Source: Adiantum capillus-veneris (taxonomy: Eukaryota > Streptophyta > Polypodiopsida > Polypodiales > Pteridaceae). Taken from it: a stretch of DNA of 64,000 nt. This document shows, piece by piece, positions 22,746-34,201 of the stretch (positions are counted from its first letter, which is position 1; every line of letters begins with the position of its first letter). The notes beneath the pieces are model-generated. The model did not search any database and was not told where the DNA came from. It saw only the letters and a list, made by a program, of their open reading frames with translations. The position numbers and the translations under genes are program-made. Where the stretch lies: positions 149,685,640-149,749,639 of the forward strand of contig CM043955.1 of the NCBI GenBank assembly GCA_014529385.2, in the 5' to 3' direction.

Positions 22746-24387
22746 TGTAATGTAATTAGCCTATTCAACTTGAGAATAGTGGAAATTAATGAGAATACTT
22801 TCGAGAAATAACTTTGTGAGCATAGCGGGTAGACATAATTGAAGATAGCAACATAATCATAGCAATTAGTTAACTTGGCATGAACAATACTTTTGCAAGA
22901 GAGAGAATTTAGAGAACATGACAACAGTTGAGGACCGGATTTATGTGGAGCCGGTGCCCCCTCCAATAGGCATTTGTATTATGATTTCTCCCATTAAGAG
23001 AGACTTGTTACAATACATTCTTTGTGTTCCTTGTGACCTAGGTGATGCAATGAAGATGGAAAGCTTCATGCATCACAATCATAGCATAACATGAACTTGA
23101 AGAAAGCTGTAATTGTCCCAACCCTCAATCCCAAGACCTCAAACACCTTCGAAGGTGGAGAGAGCTAGCAGGGAATGAGAGTAGGGAAGAGGAAGAAGAA
23201 ACATTTCATAGGAGAAAGAACTAGTTCCTCACTTATCATACTCTTGTTGCTAGCATACATAATAGCATAGTAATGAAGAAGAAGGAGATGACAAGCTCAA
23301 GCATTGAAGCATGGCTCTTGGTTGGATTTGCACTCCATAGCCAAGAGTGTTGGTGTAGGCTCTCAACCTCTACTTGCTTGGAGAGGGAGCTCTTGCACTT
23401 TGCATAGCACACAATGACAGTGATTGTGAGTGTGTGTGGGTGAGTATACCCCTCAAGCAAGCCCCTAGCTAGCTTGGGTCGACCCCCCCTTGTAGCTCAT
23501 GCTTGAAGCTCATTGGACCCTCCCAGGCCTAGCCAATCATGAGCAGGAGGCATTACAAGCAGCAGGGGTAGCCTTGAGACAAGTGTCCCCCTTTCCTTTT
23601 TGAGAGAGAGGGCTAGATAAATGCTAAAACAATTAGATAATTCATGTAATTTATCATTGGACCCCTTTGAAGCTTAGCCAATAGGCTTCAAGCAACACAT
23701 GAAGGTAACATGGGTAGGGGCCTGACATGTGTCCTTGCTGCCTCTTCAAGTTGGGGCTTCCCTTGTGTGTGTGAGTGGGTGTTCTCTCTCTAGCCCCTAG
23801 GAAAAGGGCTCACCCCCCCTCTTGTAGAAATGCTTTTGACTTTAGGTGATCAAGCACCTTACTCACCAAGCATGACAAAGCACTTGAACTAGGGGGTGTT
23901 CCCACAAGCATCTCAGGCAAGCATCTCAGGCAAGCTTCTCAAGGCACCTCAAGTACCTTAATCATGCAGCAAGTCAAGCACCTCAAGCATGGAGCCAGTC
24001 AAGCACCTCAAGCATCTTAATCAAGCACCTCAAGCATGACAAACACCTCAAGCACGACAAGCACCTCAAGCAGGACAAGCACCTCGAGCTTGGGCCGGGT
24101 TCCCACCTCAAGCTCAGCCCTAGCTTACCTAAGGTCAAAGGACTTTTATACACATTTATTGGAGGTCTTCAATGAAGCTAACCTTAAGGTCTTATGCTCC
24201 ATTGGTTAGCCTTGCTCTTTGATAGACCATCTCCCTTTTGGGCCCCTTTACCATTGGCCCCGTGTTGAGATAGATCTATAAGCACATATCTATATCTTAA
24301 CACCTGTTCCCGTTTATTCTCCCACATTAAGTGATCAATTTAATATGAGAAAATCATTTGGGTTGGTTAGATATTAGATTTTATGAC
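22746..24387. mobile_element. 1.64-kb insertion of unknown type inside LTR-like copy
   Basis: The segment is flanked by direct AGCGAC (22740-22745 and 24388-24393), and the right LTR-like copy at 26347-26487 has the empty site. It begins TGTAATGTAATTAGCC and ends GATTTTATGAC, with no clear terminal inverted repeat. It carries the minisatellite at 23905-24119 and no recognisable transposase. Confidence 0.45.
23905..24119. repeat. Degenerate CAAGCACCTCAAGCA minisatellite
   Basis: About a dozen imperfect copies of a 15-18-bp unit, CAAGCACCTCAAGCATGA, run through this stretch, with variants such as CAAGCATCTCAGG at the left end. Confidence 0.8.
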
Positions 24388-24412
24388 AGCGACAACCCAC
24401 GTGCTCAACAAT

Positions 24413-25374
24413 TGGTATTAGAGATACGGCTTTGCTCTCCACTATCAAGGTGTTATCTCTATTGACACTCTCTCGTGTCGCTAGATCACACCATCAAGGA
24501 TCCATTGTTTTGTGAGCCTTATTAATTTGTTTTTTTTTTTCTCCTTTGTTTCCCAATCTGTATGCAGTTTATTATCTATGTGTTTCTTTATTTGATTGAA
24601 TTTATGTCAATCATTGCGTGCATGTGAGTGTGTGTGTTTAAGATAGCTTGTCTTTGTCTGCAGAGAGGTGTTTGTGTCTTTTACAAAGAGAAGAGAGAGA
24701 GAGAGAGAGGAGATAAGAAAAAGACAACTTGGCAAATGTCTTGAGCCTCCTCATCATCTAAAGCCCTACTCTCACCCTATTGAATCAACCTTGCTCATCT
24801 TTGCTCAGCCAGAGCTCACTCATCATTGACCCTATTTAGCTTGATATTCATCTAAAGATTACCAAAGTTTTCACCAGAGCTACTCTGTCTACAACGACAA
24901 CAGTAATTCATTAGCCTGAATTAAAGTGTCTCCACAGGGACCGGCTGCACTTCTAAATCGCCAACGTCACTGCAACATCTGAAAGTGTGTTGCTCGTCGC
25001 TTCGGCCTGCTAATCCATAGGCAAGCATGACCACATCTCTACCTATCGACTTCCATCTACAGAGCACACGAATTTGAGAAAGAATCATTGCAATCAGCTC
25101 TGCACCTGCTCTTGCCATATTACATAATTGCCTACTCAGTGTTACCCGTTTGGCTCTGTGCTACAGCTCAAAGCGGGTCGGATCCTCAACTACTCACCGT
25201 GTTGTCAAATCTTCTCCAAGCATATCTGAGCTCGTCATTGCCATACACTTGTAAGCTATCCACATCAAAGCCTTGCAACTCGTCGATATCTTCTATTACC
25301 TCCTACCCGCCATTGACCTGCAACGGACCTGCTCGAGCCTCGCATCCCTGTTTGTCTAGTCATTGACCTTTCCT

Positions 25375-25428
<54 letters not shown>

Positions 25429-26141
25429 CGTAAAGGCATTTTGTGGTTTTTCTAAGTTGTTATTCTCATAGTAGGGCTCGAGGCACACATTGTCACAAGC
25501 TCCATGTTTATACCTTTTCAATTTTGTATTTGGGGACACTCCCACGGGCTAAAGCTCCTCCAAGATCAAGCGCTGCAAGCGCATCTAAATGGCAATACAT
25601 GCGATGATGAAAATGTATGCCATATTTGTGCACGAAAGCAGTATGCACGTAAGCATGGGATCAAACACTACCCAAAGGAGTCCTTTGTATAAGACCGTCC
25701 ATCGTCCATAAGAACTCACATCACGAGCATCGTAAATAAAATTCATAATTACTTTACGCCATTAGCCATGAAGATTGCACTCTTTACAAATCTAACCGAT
25801 GAAATCAACGAAAATCAAGAAACTCAACATCAAATGAGGACGAAGATTTCGACCACACATGATGAAACTGAGGACATGAAGATGAAGAAGATGACAATGA
25901 CAACACTTTTTCATTAGTAAATTAAAACCCCAATGAATAAAATGAATGATTTGTACTACTTAGGACTACCTTGTGAGCCTAGGATGAGTACTCTTGTGAA
26001 CCATGAGTGATGAATCCGTTATGAGAACCACCATGATGTATCAAGTACTAAACCTAGATGTATCAATAGAGCATAGGAGTATACCATGACATGAAAACCA
26101 TAAACGCTTTGTATGAACCCCAAGTTTGGTTTAAGGGAGCG
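24413..26141 (+). mobile_element. Internal region of pol-less LTR element
   Basis: The region starts with a PBS-like TTGGTATTAGAGATACGG and ends with the purine-rich TAAGGGAGCGA before TGTTATGGTAAGCCC. Neither gag nor pol domains can be read. A short plus frame at 25504-25692 has ENVCHICARKQYARKHG, with too little to identify. A GA tract lies at about 24690-24710 and a TA tract at 25380-25425. This fits a non-autonomous TRIM- or LARD-like element. Confidence 0.4.
25378..25425. repeat. (TA)n microsatellite
   Basis: An uninterrupted TA tract of about 45 bp. Confidence 0.95.
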
Positions 26142-26487
26142 ATTGTTATGGTAAGCCCAACTTGTGGCACCATATGCGGGAAACCCCTCTAGCCACTTAG
26201 GAACGATAATTGATGACATGGTCCAATAGCAACAAGATGTGATAGAATTGGCCAATGAATGAAGAGCACAATACCTACTTTAGAGGCTGCTTTCTAATGA
26301 ATCTTTGCATTTTGAACTATCATTATTGTGTCTGTACTCTCTCTCTTTATGCTCTAGCACTTGGCATAGCCTAACCCTAATTTTCATATCTCTAACCCTA
26401 ACCCTAACAACATGGTGAAGCTTAGGCTACATCCTCCATAGACAAGCTTTCACTTTAGATCTTGGAGAGCGATGATTCACATGCTCA
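26142..26487 (+). repeat. LTR-like right copy of pol-less element
   Basis: It starts at about 26142 (TGTTATGGTAAGCCC) after a purine-rich stretch and ends CATGCTCAACA at 26487. Only its last 140 bp match the left copy, so the LTR assignment is tentative. The minus strand is open here (26019-26255) with SSIIVPKWLEGFPAYG, but I cannot name it. Confidence 0.4.
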
Positions 26488-26799
26488 ACAGCCAAGGCGT
26501 CCAGTGGCAGCAAGTCATGAGAGAAAGAGAGGGCGTGGTAGGATTTTTTCAATTACAACAAACGAGAGAGAGGAGGGTGGTGGCCATGTTGCCACCTCCC
26601 AAAAAGTCAATTTTTTTAAAGCAAATTTTGGCTCTATGAGCGTGCTCCTACGAGGCTAAAGAGAGGGTGGCCAAGATTTTGGAAAAGAGCCCTCATTAGC
26701 CTTCCCCCAGCATTCGTGCCTCTAGTTCAACTTCTTGATCTTGTTGTTGATGGTTAGAGGAGGTTTTCTCCTCTCCTTCTTCTTCTTTTGGTGGCACCT

Positions 26800-28855
26800 C
26801 TATCACTAGCCCTGACTCAAACCTTTAAAAATATGGCTCTAACTTCCATTTGTTTACTCTGGTTTTGAGCTTCTTTCATGTATCTTGTAGCCTATAGCTA
26901 CCATTGTCATACTTCTTCTTCATGTAGAAAGGACCCTCTCATACGGGCATCAACTCATTATCCTTTCTACTATCAAATTGGTTGTTACAGTGGAAAACAA
27001 TCAATCCTCTCTTTAGCTCTTTATCCTTCAAGCCCTTGTTGAAATTTTCTCTATAGAGCTTAGCTTGTGCAACATAGTATTCAATAGTGTTTGTTTTAGT
27101 TTGATCCACCGATGTCTTTAGATCCAAGATTTTTTGCTAAAGTTGCTCCCTTGGTCTTTTCTGGCCACTTGCTAGAACTCTAAGACCAGATTTCTATTAG
27201 TAGGATAGCTTCTTTTGCAAATATCAAATGATAAAGGGGTGTAGCTTAGAGAGTTACCAAATGTAGCTCTATATGCCCAAAGAGTTGCAGTCATGTGCTT
27301 ATCCCAATCACTCACCTTGATGTTTTCCTACTTTTTTTTATGATTGTGCATATCATATCATTGATGTAATCTACTATGCCATTACACTATAAATAGTAGG
27401 TAGTGGAAATTTTCCTTGAAATTTTTAGTTTCTCCATGAGTTTCCCAACCAGATCACCCCTAAATCTTGGTCCTCTATGTGAGATAATCTCAAGAAGCAT
27501 GCCAACCCTACAATAGATGCTCTCAAAAAAAAAACTTTTCCACGTATTTGGCAGTGATTCAAGTGATTTTTGTTACTCCCTCCGCCCACTTTCTCATGTA
27601 GTCAACTCCCATAATTATATATTCCTTTCTTGATTATGCTTGAGGTAGAGGCCCAATGCCATCTATTCCCCATTTCTCAAATGGCCCATAAGAAATTATG
27701 GGGGTCTTTGGCTCATAAGTGAACATTCTATCACTTGCCTTTTGACGTTCCTTGCATTTTTGCAAAATGATGTACATCCATGTGCACGTGCGAACATACA
27801 AAGCCAACATGTAATATCTTCCTGCTAATGAACTCTAGTGCAAAGTGTCCCCGACATATATCTTCTTGACAACTACTAACAATCTCCCTGATATCAATAG
27901 AAGGAGGAGGTACTTTTCTCAATACATGAACTTTTCCTTTGTAGTAAAAATCATGGTTTATCAACTTGTACCTAGTGGCTCTATGAACTAGCCATTGCTT
28001 CTAGCCCATGGTGAGATCAATTAGACATTCACTTGTAACCAAAAGTGCATAATGTATTGCCTACAATCAATACCTTGAAACAATATTTTTTTCAACACAA
28101 TAGAGAACACCCCCCCCCCGCGCGTCAGAAAACATTTTGTAGGCTCTCACTAGCCAAAGTAATCACATCTTGGTTCCGCATCCTAGGCACATAGTGTAGT
28201 TGGGCTGCCTAAAAGTGCTCTAAAAGCTTCTTAACTCTCATTAAAGGTGGCCTTGTAAACTATCATTTTTGTAGGTCCAAGTGCCATTTACCTATTTTAT
28301 GACCCACTCAAGCACTAAAGTGAGATCTTCATACTCCACTTCATTGTTGAAATGTGTAGCCTCAAGTTGTTGCCCCATAGAAAAAATATATGTTACCATA
28401 TTCATCAAGAACTAAAATACCTACATCAGCCTTATATTAACCCTTTTGTAAGTCCCATCAAGGTAGAGGGAGTAAGTCATTTCCAATTTCATAGGTTGTG
28501 AAGCTCCTAGTCCCTCCTCTATAAATTTAGGTTTCACTTTCTTCTCAAAGTGAAACCATCACTTTCTTTATAAAGTGATGGTAAGTTAGAATACCTACCA
28601 AACTAGCTCTAGTAGAGCTCTCTACTTGCAATGTATAATCTAACTCTTGTAGTCTCACAAGCCGTTTAGAAATCCTAGGAGATACATCCATGTTTGTTAG
28701 ACATAAGGAAAGACTTTGTCCATTGTTAAGATTACACATTTTTGAGTCAGCAGATAGGATCTGAACTTTGTAATAGTAAAGATCAGTGCAAGAACCATGT
28801 GTTTCAAATTAGTGTAGCTTTTTTCAGGCCCGACCATAATCCTATTAGAAAAGAT
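26800..28855 (-). pseudogene. Minus-strand Ty3/gypsy pol, RNase H end and integrase
   Basis: Reading from 28855 downward on the minus strand: the C-terminal half of RNase H (SYTNLKHMVLALIF, then ISKRLVRLQELDYTL near 28650), the integrase zinc-binding domain (DICRGHFALEFISRKILH, 27900-27800, with CKERQK after it), the integrase core (PFEKWGIDG near 27680; a YYIMGVDY-type strand; LEIIS and HRGPRF near 27480), and the integrase C-terminal domain (NELMPV, EGPFYMKKKYDNGSYRLQD near 26950-26880). It is broken by many stops. It continues the pol that starts on the right at 54377 and is interrupted by the 22-kb element at 28856-50942. Integrase would have inserted element cDNA in the nucleus; this copy is dead. 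Confidence 0.75.
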
Positions 28856-29157
28856 TGTTAACCCTCACGAACACCCTATCACCTTCAATGGACGCATATT
28901 ATTTATTTGATTGAGTCATGGACCGGGTTTGTCGATCCAATAGGTGTGTAGGTGATCTCCAAAGAGAGGCACGCCACTAATCTTATTTTTACAGTAGTTT
29001 TGCAAACAATTGGCCACTGTGGGCGCCCATGTGTGAATGGATCGAACTCTTATAAAAGGTCCATTTGACCTAAAAATCCTCATTCTCTGAGGTGTAAGCT
29101 AAGAAGTGCTCTTGCTCCATCTTTGTCTCCTTCTCCTTCATGTGCTCACAGGTGGGT

Positions 29158-29235
<78 letters not shown>

Positions 29236-29240
29236 CCACG

Positions 29241-29291
<51 letters not shown>

Positions 29292-29524
29292 TCGAGCATT
29301 GTGGCAGCATCGGCGATGGTGAGGCGGTTGAGCGTAGCATCGACGGCGGATCCTTCTTCTTTGCAGCACAGGATCCTTCATGACGGAAGCATTGAGCAGT
29401 GAGTGACACACCCCTGCCCCTTTGAGCTTGCTAGGCTCTTCTAGTTGTGTGTTAGTAGCCTTTCGAGGCTTGCACACAGTGCACAGGCAAGTTTCCAGCT
29501 TCGACACGTACGACAAAGCATACA
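28856..29524 (+). repeat. Left LTR of composite element with GT/GA microsatellite
   Basis: Begins TGTTAACCCTCACG and ends GACAAAGCATACA. TATAAAAGG lies at about 29051-29059. A (GT)n tract spans 29160-29232 and a (GA)n tract 29244-29288; both are shared in shorter form with the right LTR. Confidence 0.75.
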
Positions 29525-29638
29525 TTTTCGGTGATGATGCCGAAGAATGCCTTGCATTAAGCTTGAGGAGCACTCAGTGCTACCTCTGGAAGACTTTCTT
29601 CCATCTGTTTTTTGTTTTTTGTTGTGTTGTGTGAGAAC

Positions 29639-29791
29639 TGTTAAGTGACTACAATGGATAGATTTGCAAGTTTTTGTTAGCTATTGTTAAGTGACTGCAA
29701 TGGACAGATTAGCAGGTTTTTGTTAGCTATTGTTAAGTGACTATAAAGGCAAATTAGCAGGTTTTTGTTAGCTTCTGTTAAGTGACTGTAA
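29639..29791. repeat. 46-bp tandem repeat, 3.4 copies
   Basis: Units start TGTTAAGTGACT at 29639, 29685, 29731 and 29776, with GTTTTTGTTAGCT near each end. Confidence 0.85.
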
Positions 29792-30613
29792 GCTCTATTA
29801 GTGTTGCATTGTACTATTTTTGTTAGTTTTGCAAGATCTGTAATGAGCACGTGTTAGTAGATATGTTAGTGAGAGTAGACAGTGAGAAGTAGAGTTGACT
29901 GTCTATGAGTGTGCAATGTACTATGTTTGACAATGTGTTAGTAGAGGTAGTTAGTGTCAATTAGCCGTTAATCAACTGTGCTAGGTGAACAGAGGTTAGA
30001 CAGAGCTCGCAAGAGCTGCTGTGTGCGTGTGGGAGCTGTCGCGACGTCCACGCGGCCACATTATCCTCAAAAAAAGTTTAAAAATCATCTTTAAAAAATA
30101 ATTAAAAAAACGCTCGGGATATTTGGGACTAAAAAAAGAAAACTCAAAACAAAAATTAAAAAAACCTTATGTTAAAAGGAAGGGATCAGGATCTTTCCTC
30201 AAGCCCAAGCCCAGACCCAGGCCTTACTCCTCAGTCTCATGACATACTATACACACTACTTTATATATAAAGACTAGGACCTCAAGTGAAGGGAGGGCAT
30301 GTGGGACAAGTTTCTCAAGTCCTCCACCATCTCCTTCACACTCACCCTTTGGACTTACTAAATCTAGCTCTCTCCCCACCTAGGAAAAGACTAGTTTTAG
30401 GATTCCGAGGACTATACGTAACCGAACCGGGGTTGTAAAGCACGACACTTCCATCTAGCCAAGATGCTCCTTTTGAGCTATCACAAGCCATATTCTATGG
30501 CTTGGTTTAAAAAAGGGAACAAAAATAACAAAAAATTGGGTTGTAAACACCCAAAAAACTAGGTGAGCGGCCTTCATGGGCACTCACCAACACCTTTGGA
30601 GTGTTGAGGTCAC
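29792..30613 (+). other. Non-coding leader-like region
   Basis: No gene is visible. An A-rich block lies at 30070-30180. TTTATATATAAAGAC near 30260 is a good TATA box, followed by pyrimidine-rich leader sequence, so this may be a promoter and leader for the gag frames that follow. Confidence 0.4.
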
Positions 30614-32498
30614 ATGCACCTATGCTCTGGTCATGTGCTAGAGGACGAGCACATAGAGAGTGTCTCTGTTTATGTGGTCACTCATTATTCCTCCACCTTA
30701 GGCTTTAGGCCCTCAACAGGAACCCAAGGTAGTACCACTCAGGACCCACATATTGCGTCTAGTGACTCTTCCTCTGACTACGACATCATGGAGGGTTACA
30801 CGATACCTAATCTCGATAGCTCAAGCCAAGACATGCATGCCATGGGCCCACGGTCTGGGCCGAGCATGCTTAGTCGCTTGAAGGAAACCTTTAGTAGAGC
30901 CACTCGCTCTGAACAAGGAGCTAATGATGTAAATGAGGGGGGGGGGGGGGGGGGGGGGGAGAAGTAAATTCACCATTCATGACCAACGTAGACCCCATGC
31001 TCCTAGAGAATGTGCACGTAAATACTCCATCCACTGCACCCACTGACTCTTCAGAGATATTCCCCTCCTAGGTTATATTACCTAATGGTAGAAGCCTTGC
31101 CGAAGTGCAAGAGGTTGAGCGATATATCATTGCGACTAGGGAAAAGGAAATCGAGAGCTTACGTAGGGCAGAGCAAAGGAGAGAGTTAAAAGCAAAAGCC
31201 CCTATGTCAACATCCATGCCAGGCGAGCAATCAAGTGTTCTTGAATTAGCGACCACTAAGAGTCAACCCATAGAGAGCTTAGAAGTATTTACGTGGGTTG
31301 ACTCCCATTCTTGAGTATTTACGTGGGTTGACTCTTAGTGGTCACTTGAAGCATTTGAATTCTCATTGTAATCCAAATGAGCACTTCAATAATAACCAAT
31401 TGCTTGATAGATTCATCAAGGGATTATGACATGAGGATATCTACAATGGCCTAGTCATTAGAGGTATCACCACTTGGGAAGCAGTCACCACCAATGCGAT
31501 CTAGTTGGAGGATAATTTAATGATTCAAGGAGAAAGAGTGTCTGTTGAGCTTAAATCTACTAGCTCGCAAGCATCGGGGCATCAGCCAATGACCCTAAAT
31601 CCTATTGCTAAGGAGCCAAAGATATTTGAGATGACTTTAGCAGATCTCACCAAGGCCATTCAAGAGAGTCTTAAAGACAATAGTGCTCCACAAAATCATA
31701 TGTATCCAAGAAGGGAGCAACAATGGTGCTCAGATTGCTATGGTCCGCATAGTACCAGTGAATGCCCTATGTTTAGAGTAAAATTTAATGGGAATTGCAA
31801 TGCATGTGGGAGGTATGGTCATCAAGCTAAGGATTGCATAGTATTTAAGTGCGCGATGGCCAATAGACCAACCTTAGCATGGATAGACACACCTCGAGTG
31901 CGTGCATTGATGCCGGCCCCACCTCTTGAACAAACATCACAACACATGGTCCCTAGGGCCCAAAATGTTATTCAGACAACACCCTTACCACCTCCAGTGC
32001 TAGGACAGCAACCACCACATCCGAGAATCACTTCTATGAATCAAGTGGGTTGTGAGTCATCTATTGTTTGTTTGGAAGGTTGTGAGGAAGATATAGACCG
32101 TAATATTACCTATGGGATTGATGCACTTGAAGAAAGTCCAAAATACTACATGGAGGACTACTGGGGACAAGTCAAACCTGTCTATCAAGTAGCTGCTCTT
32201 GCGGCAAGAGGCCAAAATATCAATTACACTACCAAGATACCACCTCTTTAATTCTATGAGTGTGGGGTTCCACATCGTGTAGCCGAGTTTCCTATTAGGC
32301 TACAAAAAATTGCTACACTAATGCAAACCAATCAAGCGAGCACGTTACAATGCTGATACTCATGTGTAATCCATGTGGCATAGATCATTTGATTGCCCAA
32401 TGTTCAAATAATCCAAATGCGCTGAAGATCACGCCATCAAACGTGATTGAAGTTATCAAGGAGCCATCACAAAGTACACATGTGGTACCAATAAATGT
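30614..32498 (+). pseudogene. Retrotransposon gag with several zinc knuckles (interrupted by Copia-2)
   Basis: Frames at 30614-30967 (Ser/Asp-rich, ending in a Gly run encoded by 23 G), 31105-31314 (charged helix) and 31508-32251 follow one another with stops between. The last carries WCSDCYGPHSTSEC (C-x2-C-x3-H-x4-C) and CNACGRYGHQAKDC (C-x2-C-x4-H-x4-C). After a TAA at 32249, a degenerate YECGVPHRVAEF and then CNPCGIDHLIAQC near 32365-32405 follow, so up to four knuckle-like units can be read. Multiple knuckles indicate RNA binding by nucleocapsid. Copia-2 is inserted 90 bp after the last knuckle. The frame continues beyond it to about 37800. No capsid active motif is expected; the assignment rests on the knuckles and position. 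Confidence 0.65.
31251..31343. repeat. 20-bp inverted repeat overlapping a direct repeat
   Basis: GACCACTAAGAGTCAACCCA (31251-31270) is the exact reverse complement of 31324-31343. GAGTATTTACGTGGGTTGACTC-type sequence is also repeated directly at about 31282-31304 and 31313-31334. The pattern fits a template-switch event. Confidence 0.8.
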
Positions 32499-32725
32499 TG
32501 TTACCATATACATGTGGTAGTGATGTGTGTGAACACACTAGCACCGCCGGGGCATTTTTCCCCTCTTTAGGAGGTTTTTTCCCCCATGCATTGTATATAC
32601 GCCCATCACACTAGGGCTATCTATCTTTCCATTGCACACTAAGTAATACACTCTCTATTATGTGCCTTGAGCTTCCTTCTTCTTCTCCAAGCTGTGTGCG
32701 TTTCTCTGCAACCCTAATTCCAACA
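32499..32725 (+). repeat. Copia-2 5' LTR
   Basis: TGTTACCATATACATG to AATTCCAACA, canonical TG...CA ends; near-identical to the 3' LTR. Confidence 0.94.
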
Positions 32726-33087
32726 ATTGGTATTAGAGCAGGTTGCATCCTCCCGCGCTTAGTCGCCAACTGCTCCAGTACACGCCTGCTCACTTTCTCC
32801 GATTTCAGTGAGCTTTGGCAAGCATTCGCAGGTCGACAAATATTTCGGGAAAGCTTATAGAGCTAGGTCTGCTCAGATTTTTGATTCGGGCTCATTTCGA
32901 CCTCCGTTTCCACTACAGGCAGTATTGCATAGGCTATTTCGTCATTTTGTGCAGAATTTTTGTCAGTGTCATTTTCTGCATAACAGGTGCCTTATAGTCT
33001 TCTACGGTTTGTGCTATATAGCACGTGTTGTTCCCGCTCCTTTTCTCCTATTTTCGGGCAGTTTTCACATTAGGTGCAGCATTTAGC

Positions 33088-34201
33088 ATGGCTGACAACA
33101 ACAACACAGATGTGTTCAAGATGTTTGCAGTTGTGGACAGGTTGGATGGGGACAATTACCCTATGTGGGCTTATATGATGCAACATGTTCTTGTGTCAAA
33201 GGCCGTCTGGAACATTGTGCAGGGCATTGATGTACGTCCTGGTTCTGAGGATGTAGGCGATGTTGAGGATGTTGCAGGTCTTGCTGCAAGGATTGCTGCT
33301 GTTAGAGTTGTTTTGCCTATGGCAGAACAAGCTCGTTGGGATGTAAAGGATGCAGGCTGATGCATTGATTGCGTTGTCTGTGAAGCGCACCATTGTTCCT
33401 CACATCCGTTCAGCAAAATCTGCAAAACAGGCTTGGGATATTCTAGTAGGTCTTTATGCAAGCCGCAATGAAGCTAAAATTGCTTTGCTGCGTAAAGAGC
33501 TGGAGTAGAAGATTATGCATGAGGAAGATGATATGGACACTTTCCTTGCTAGTGTCAAGGATATCAATGAGCAACTTATTTCTGCAAGTGAAGTCATTTC
33601 AGACAGTTCCCTTGTGCAGACTGTTCTGGATGCCTTCCCAGATTCCTACCAGACTTTTGCTAGTACTTGGAGACTTATGACCCAAGGAAATCCTGAAGTT
33701 GTCAAGTTTGATGCATTATGCACATTGCTGTTGCAAGAGTCACTTTCTAGAAAAAACAGGACTAGGCATCGTGCAATTGAACAGGATTTTATTGCTTCTC
33801 AAAGAAAGGGTGGTAACAGTAATGCAGCCACTTCTTATGGTTCTACTGCAAGTGGCAAAACTTCTGTTCTTAATGCTTCTGCTGGAAGCACTTTGTCTGG
33901 CAATTCTTGTGATAAGGGCAAAAAGAATGTGCGTTGCCATTATTGTAAAGCTAATGATCACTTGATCAAGTCGTGTCCTAAGTTGAAGGCCAAAGACGCT
34001 AAGAAGAAAGAGGGTCATTCCACTGTAAAAGCTGGTTCCACTACAAATGTAGCCATTGTTGAGTCTTCTGTGAAAGGAGACTGTGATGTTGATGTTGATG
34101 CAGAATGGGATTTTAGCGCAGAGTGCACTTACAATCCTATTGTCCATGATGCATGCTTGTCAGTTGTTTGCTGCATATTCACATGTGTGGTATTTCGATA
34201 G
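33088..34201 (+). pseudogene. Copia-2 gag region
   Basis: ATG at 33088 (MADNNNTDVFKMF). A 2-bp deletion near 33350 shifts the frame relative to Copia-1. The frame is then open to and after a TAG at 33506-33508, the same codon as in Copia-1, between KELE and KIMHE. The zinc knuckle is intact here: RCHYCKANDHLIKSC (C-x2-C-x4-H-x4-C) near 33932-33975. A 4-bp insertion near 34165 shifts the frame just before the protease. Gag would form particles and package element RNA. Confidence 0.87.

Larger units (their letters stand above)
22622..24412 (+). repeat. LTR-like left copy of a pol-less element, with insertion
   Basis: 22622-22745 (TATGCTCTAGCACTTGG to GAGAGCGAC) matches 26347-26473. The copy then breaks at 22746 and resumes at 24388 with GCGACAACCCACGTGCTCAACA, which matches the end of the right copy (GCGATGATTCACATGCTCAACA). 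Directly after it comes ATTGGTATTAGAGATACGG, a PBS-like sequence. Its left boundary is not visible. Confidence 0.55.

Noticed and set aside
29106-29402. Open frames through the GT/GA microsatellite (poly Cys-Val, Arg-Glu)
   Set aside because: These are produced by dinucleotide repeats free of stops, not by coding selection.
30614-30967. Possible host gene with a glycine-rich tail
   Set aside because: It lies inside the composite LTR element directly before knuckle-bearing gag, so retroelement origin is more likely.
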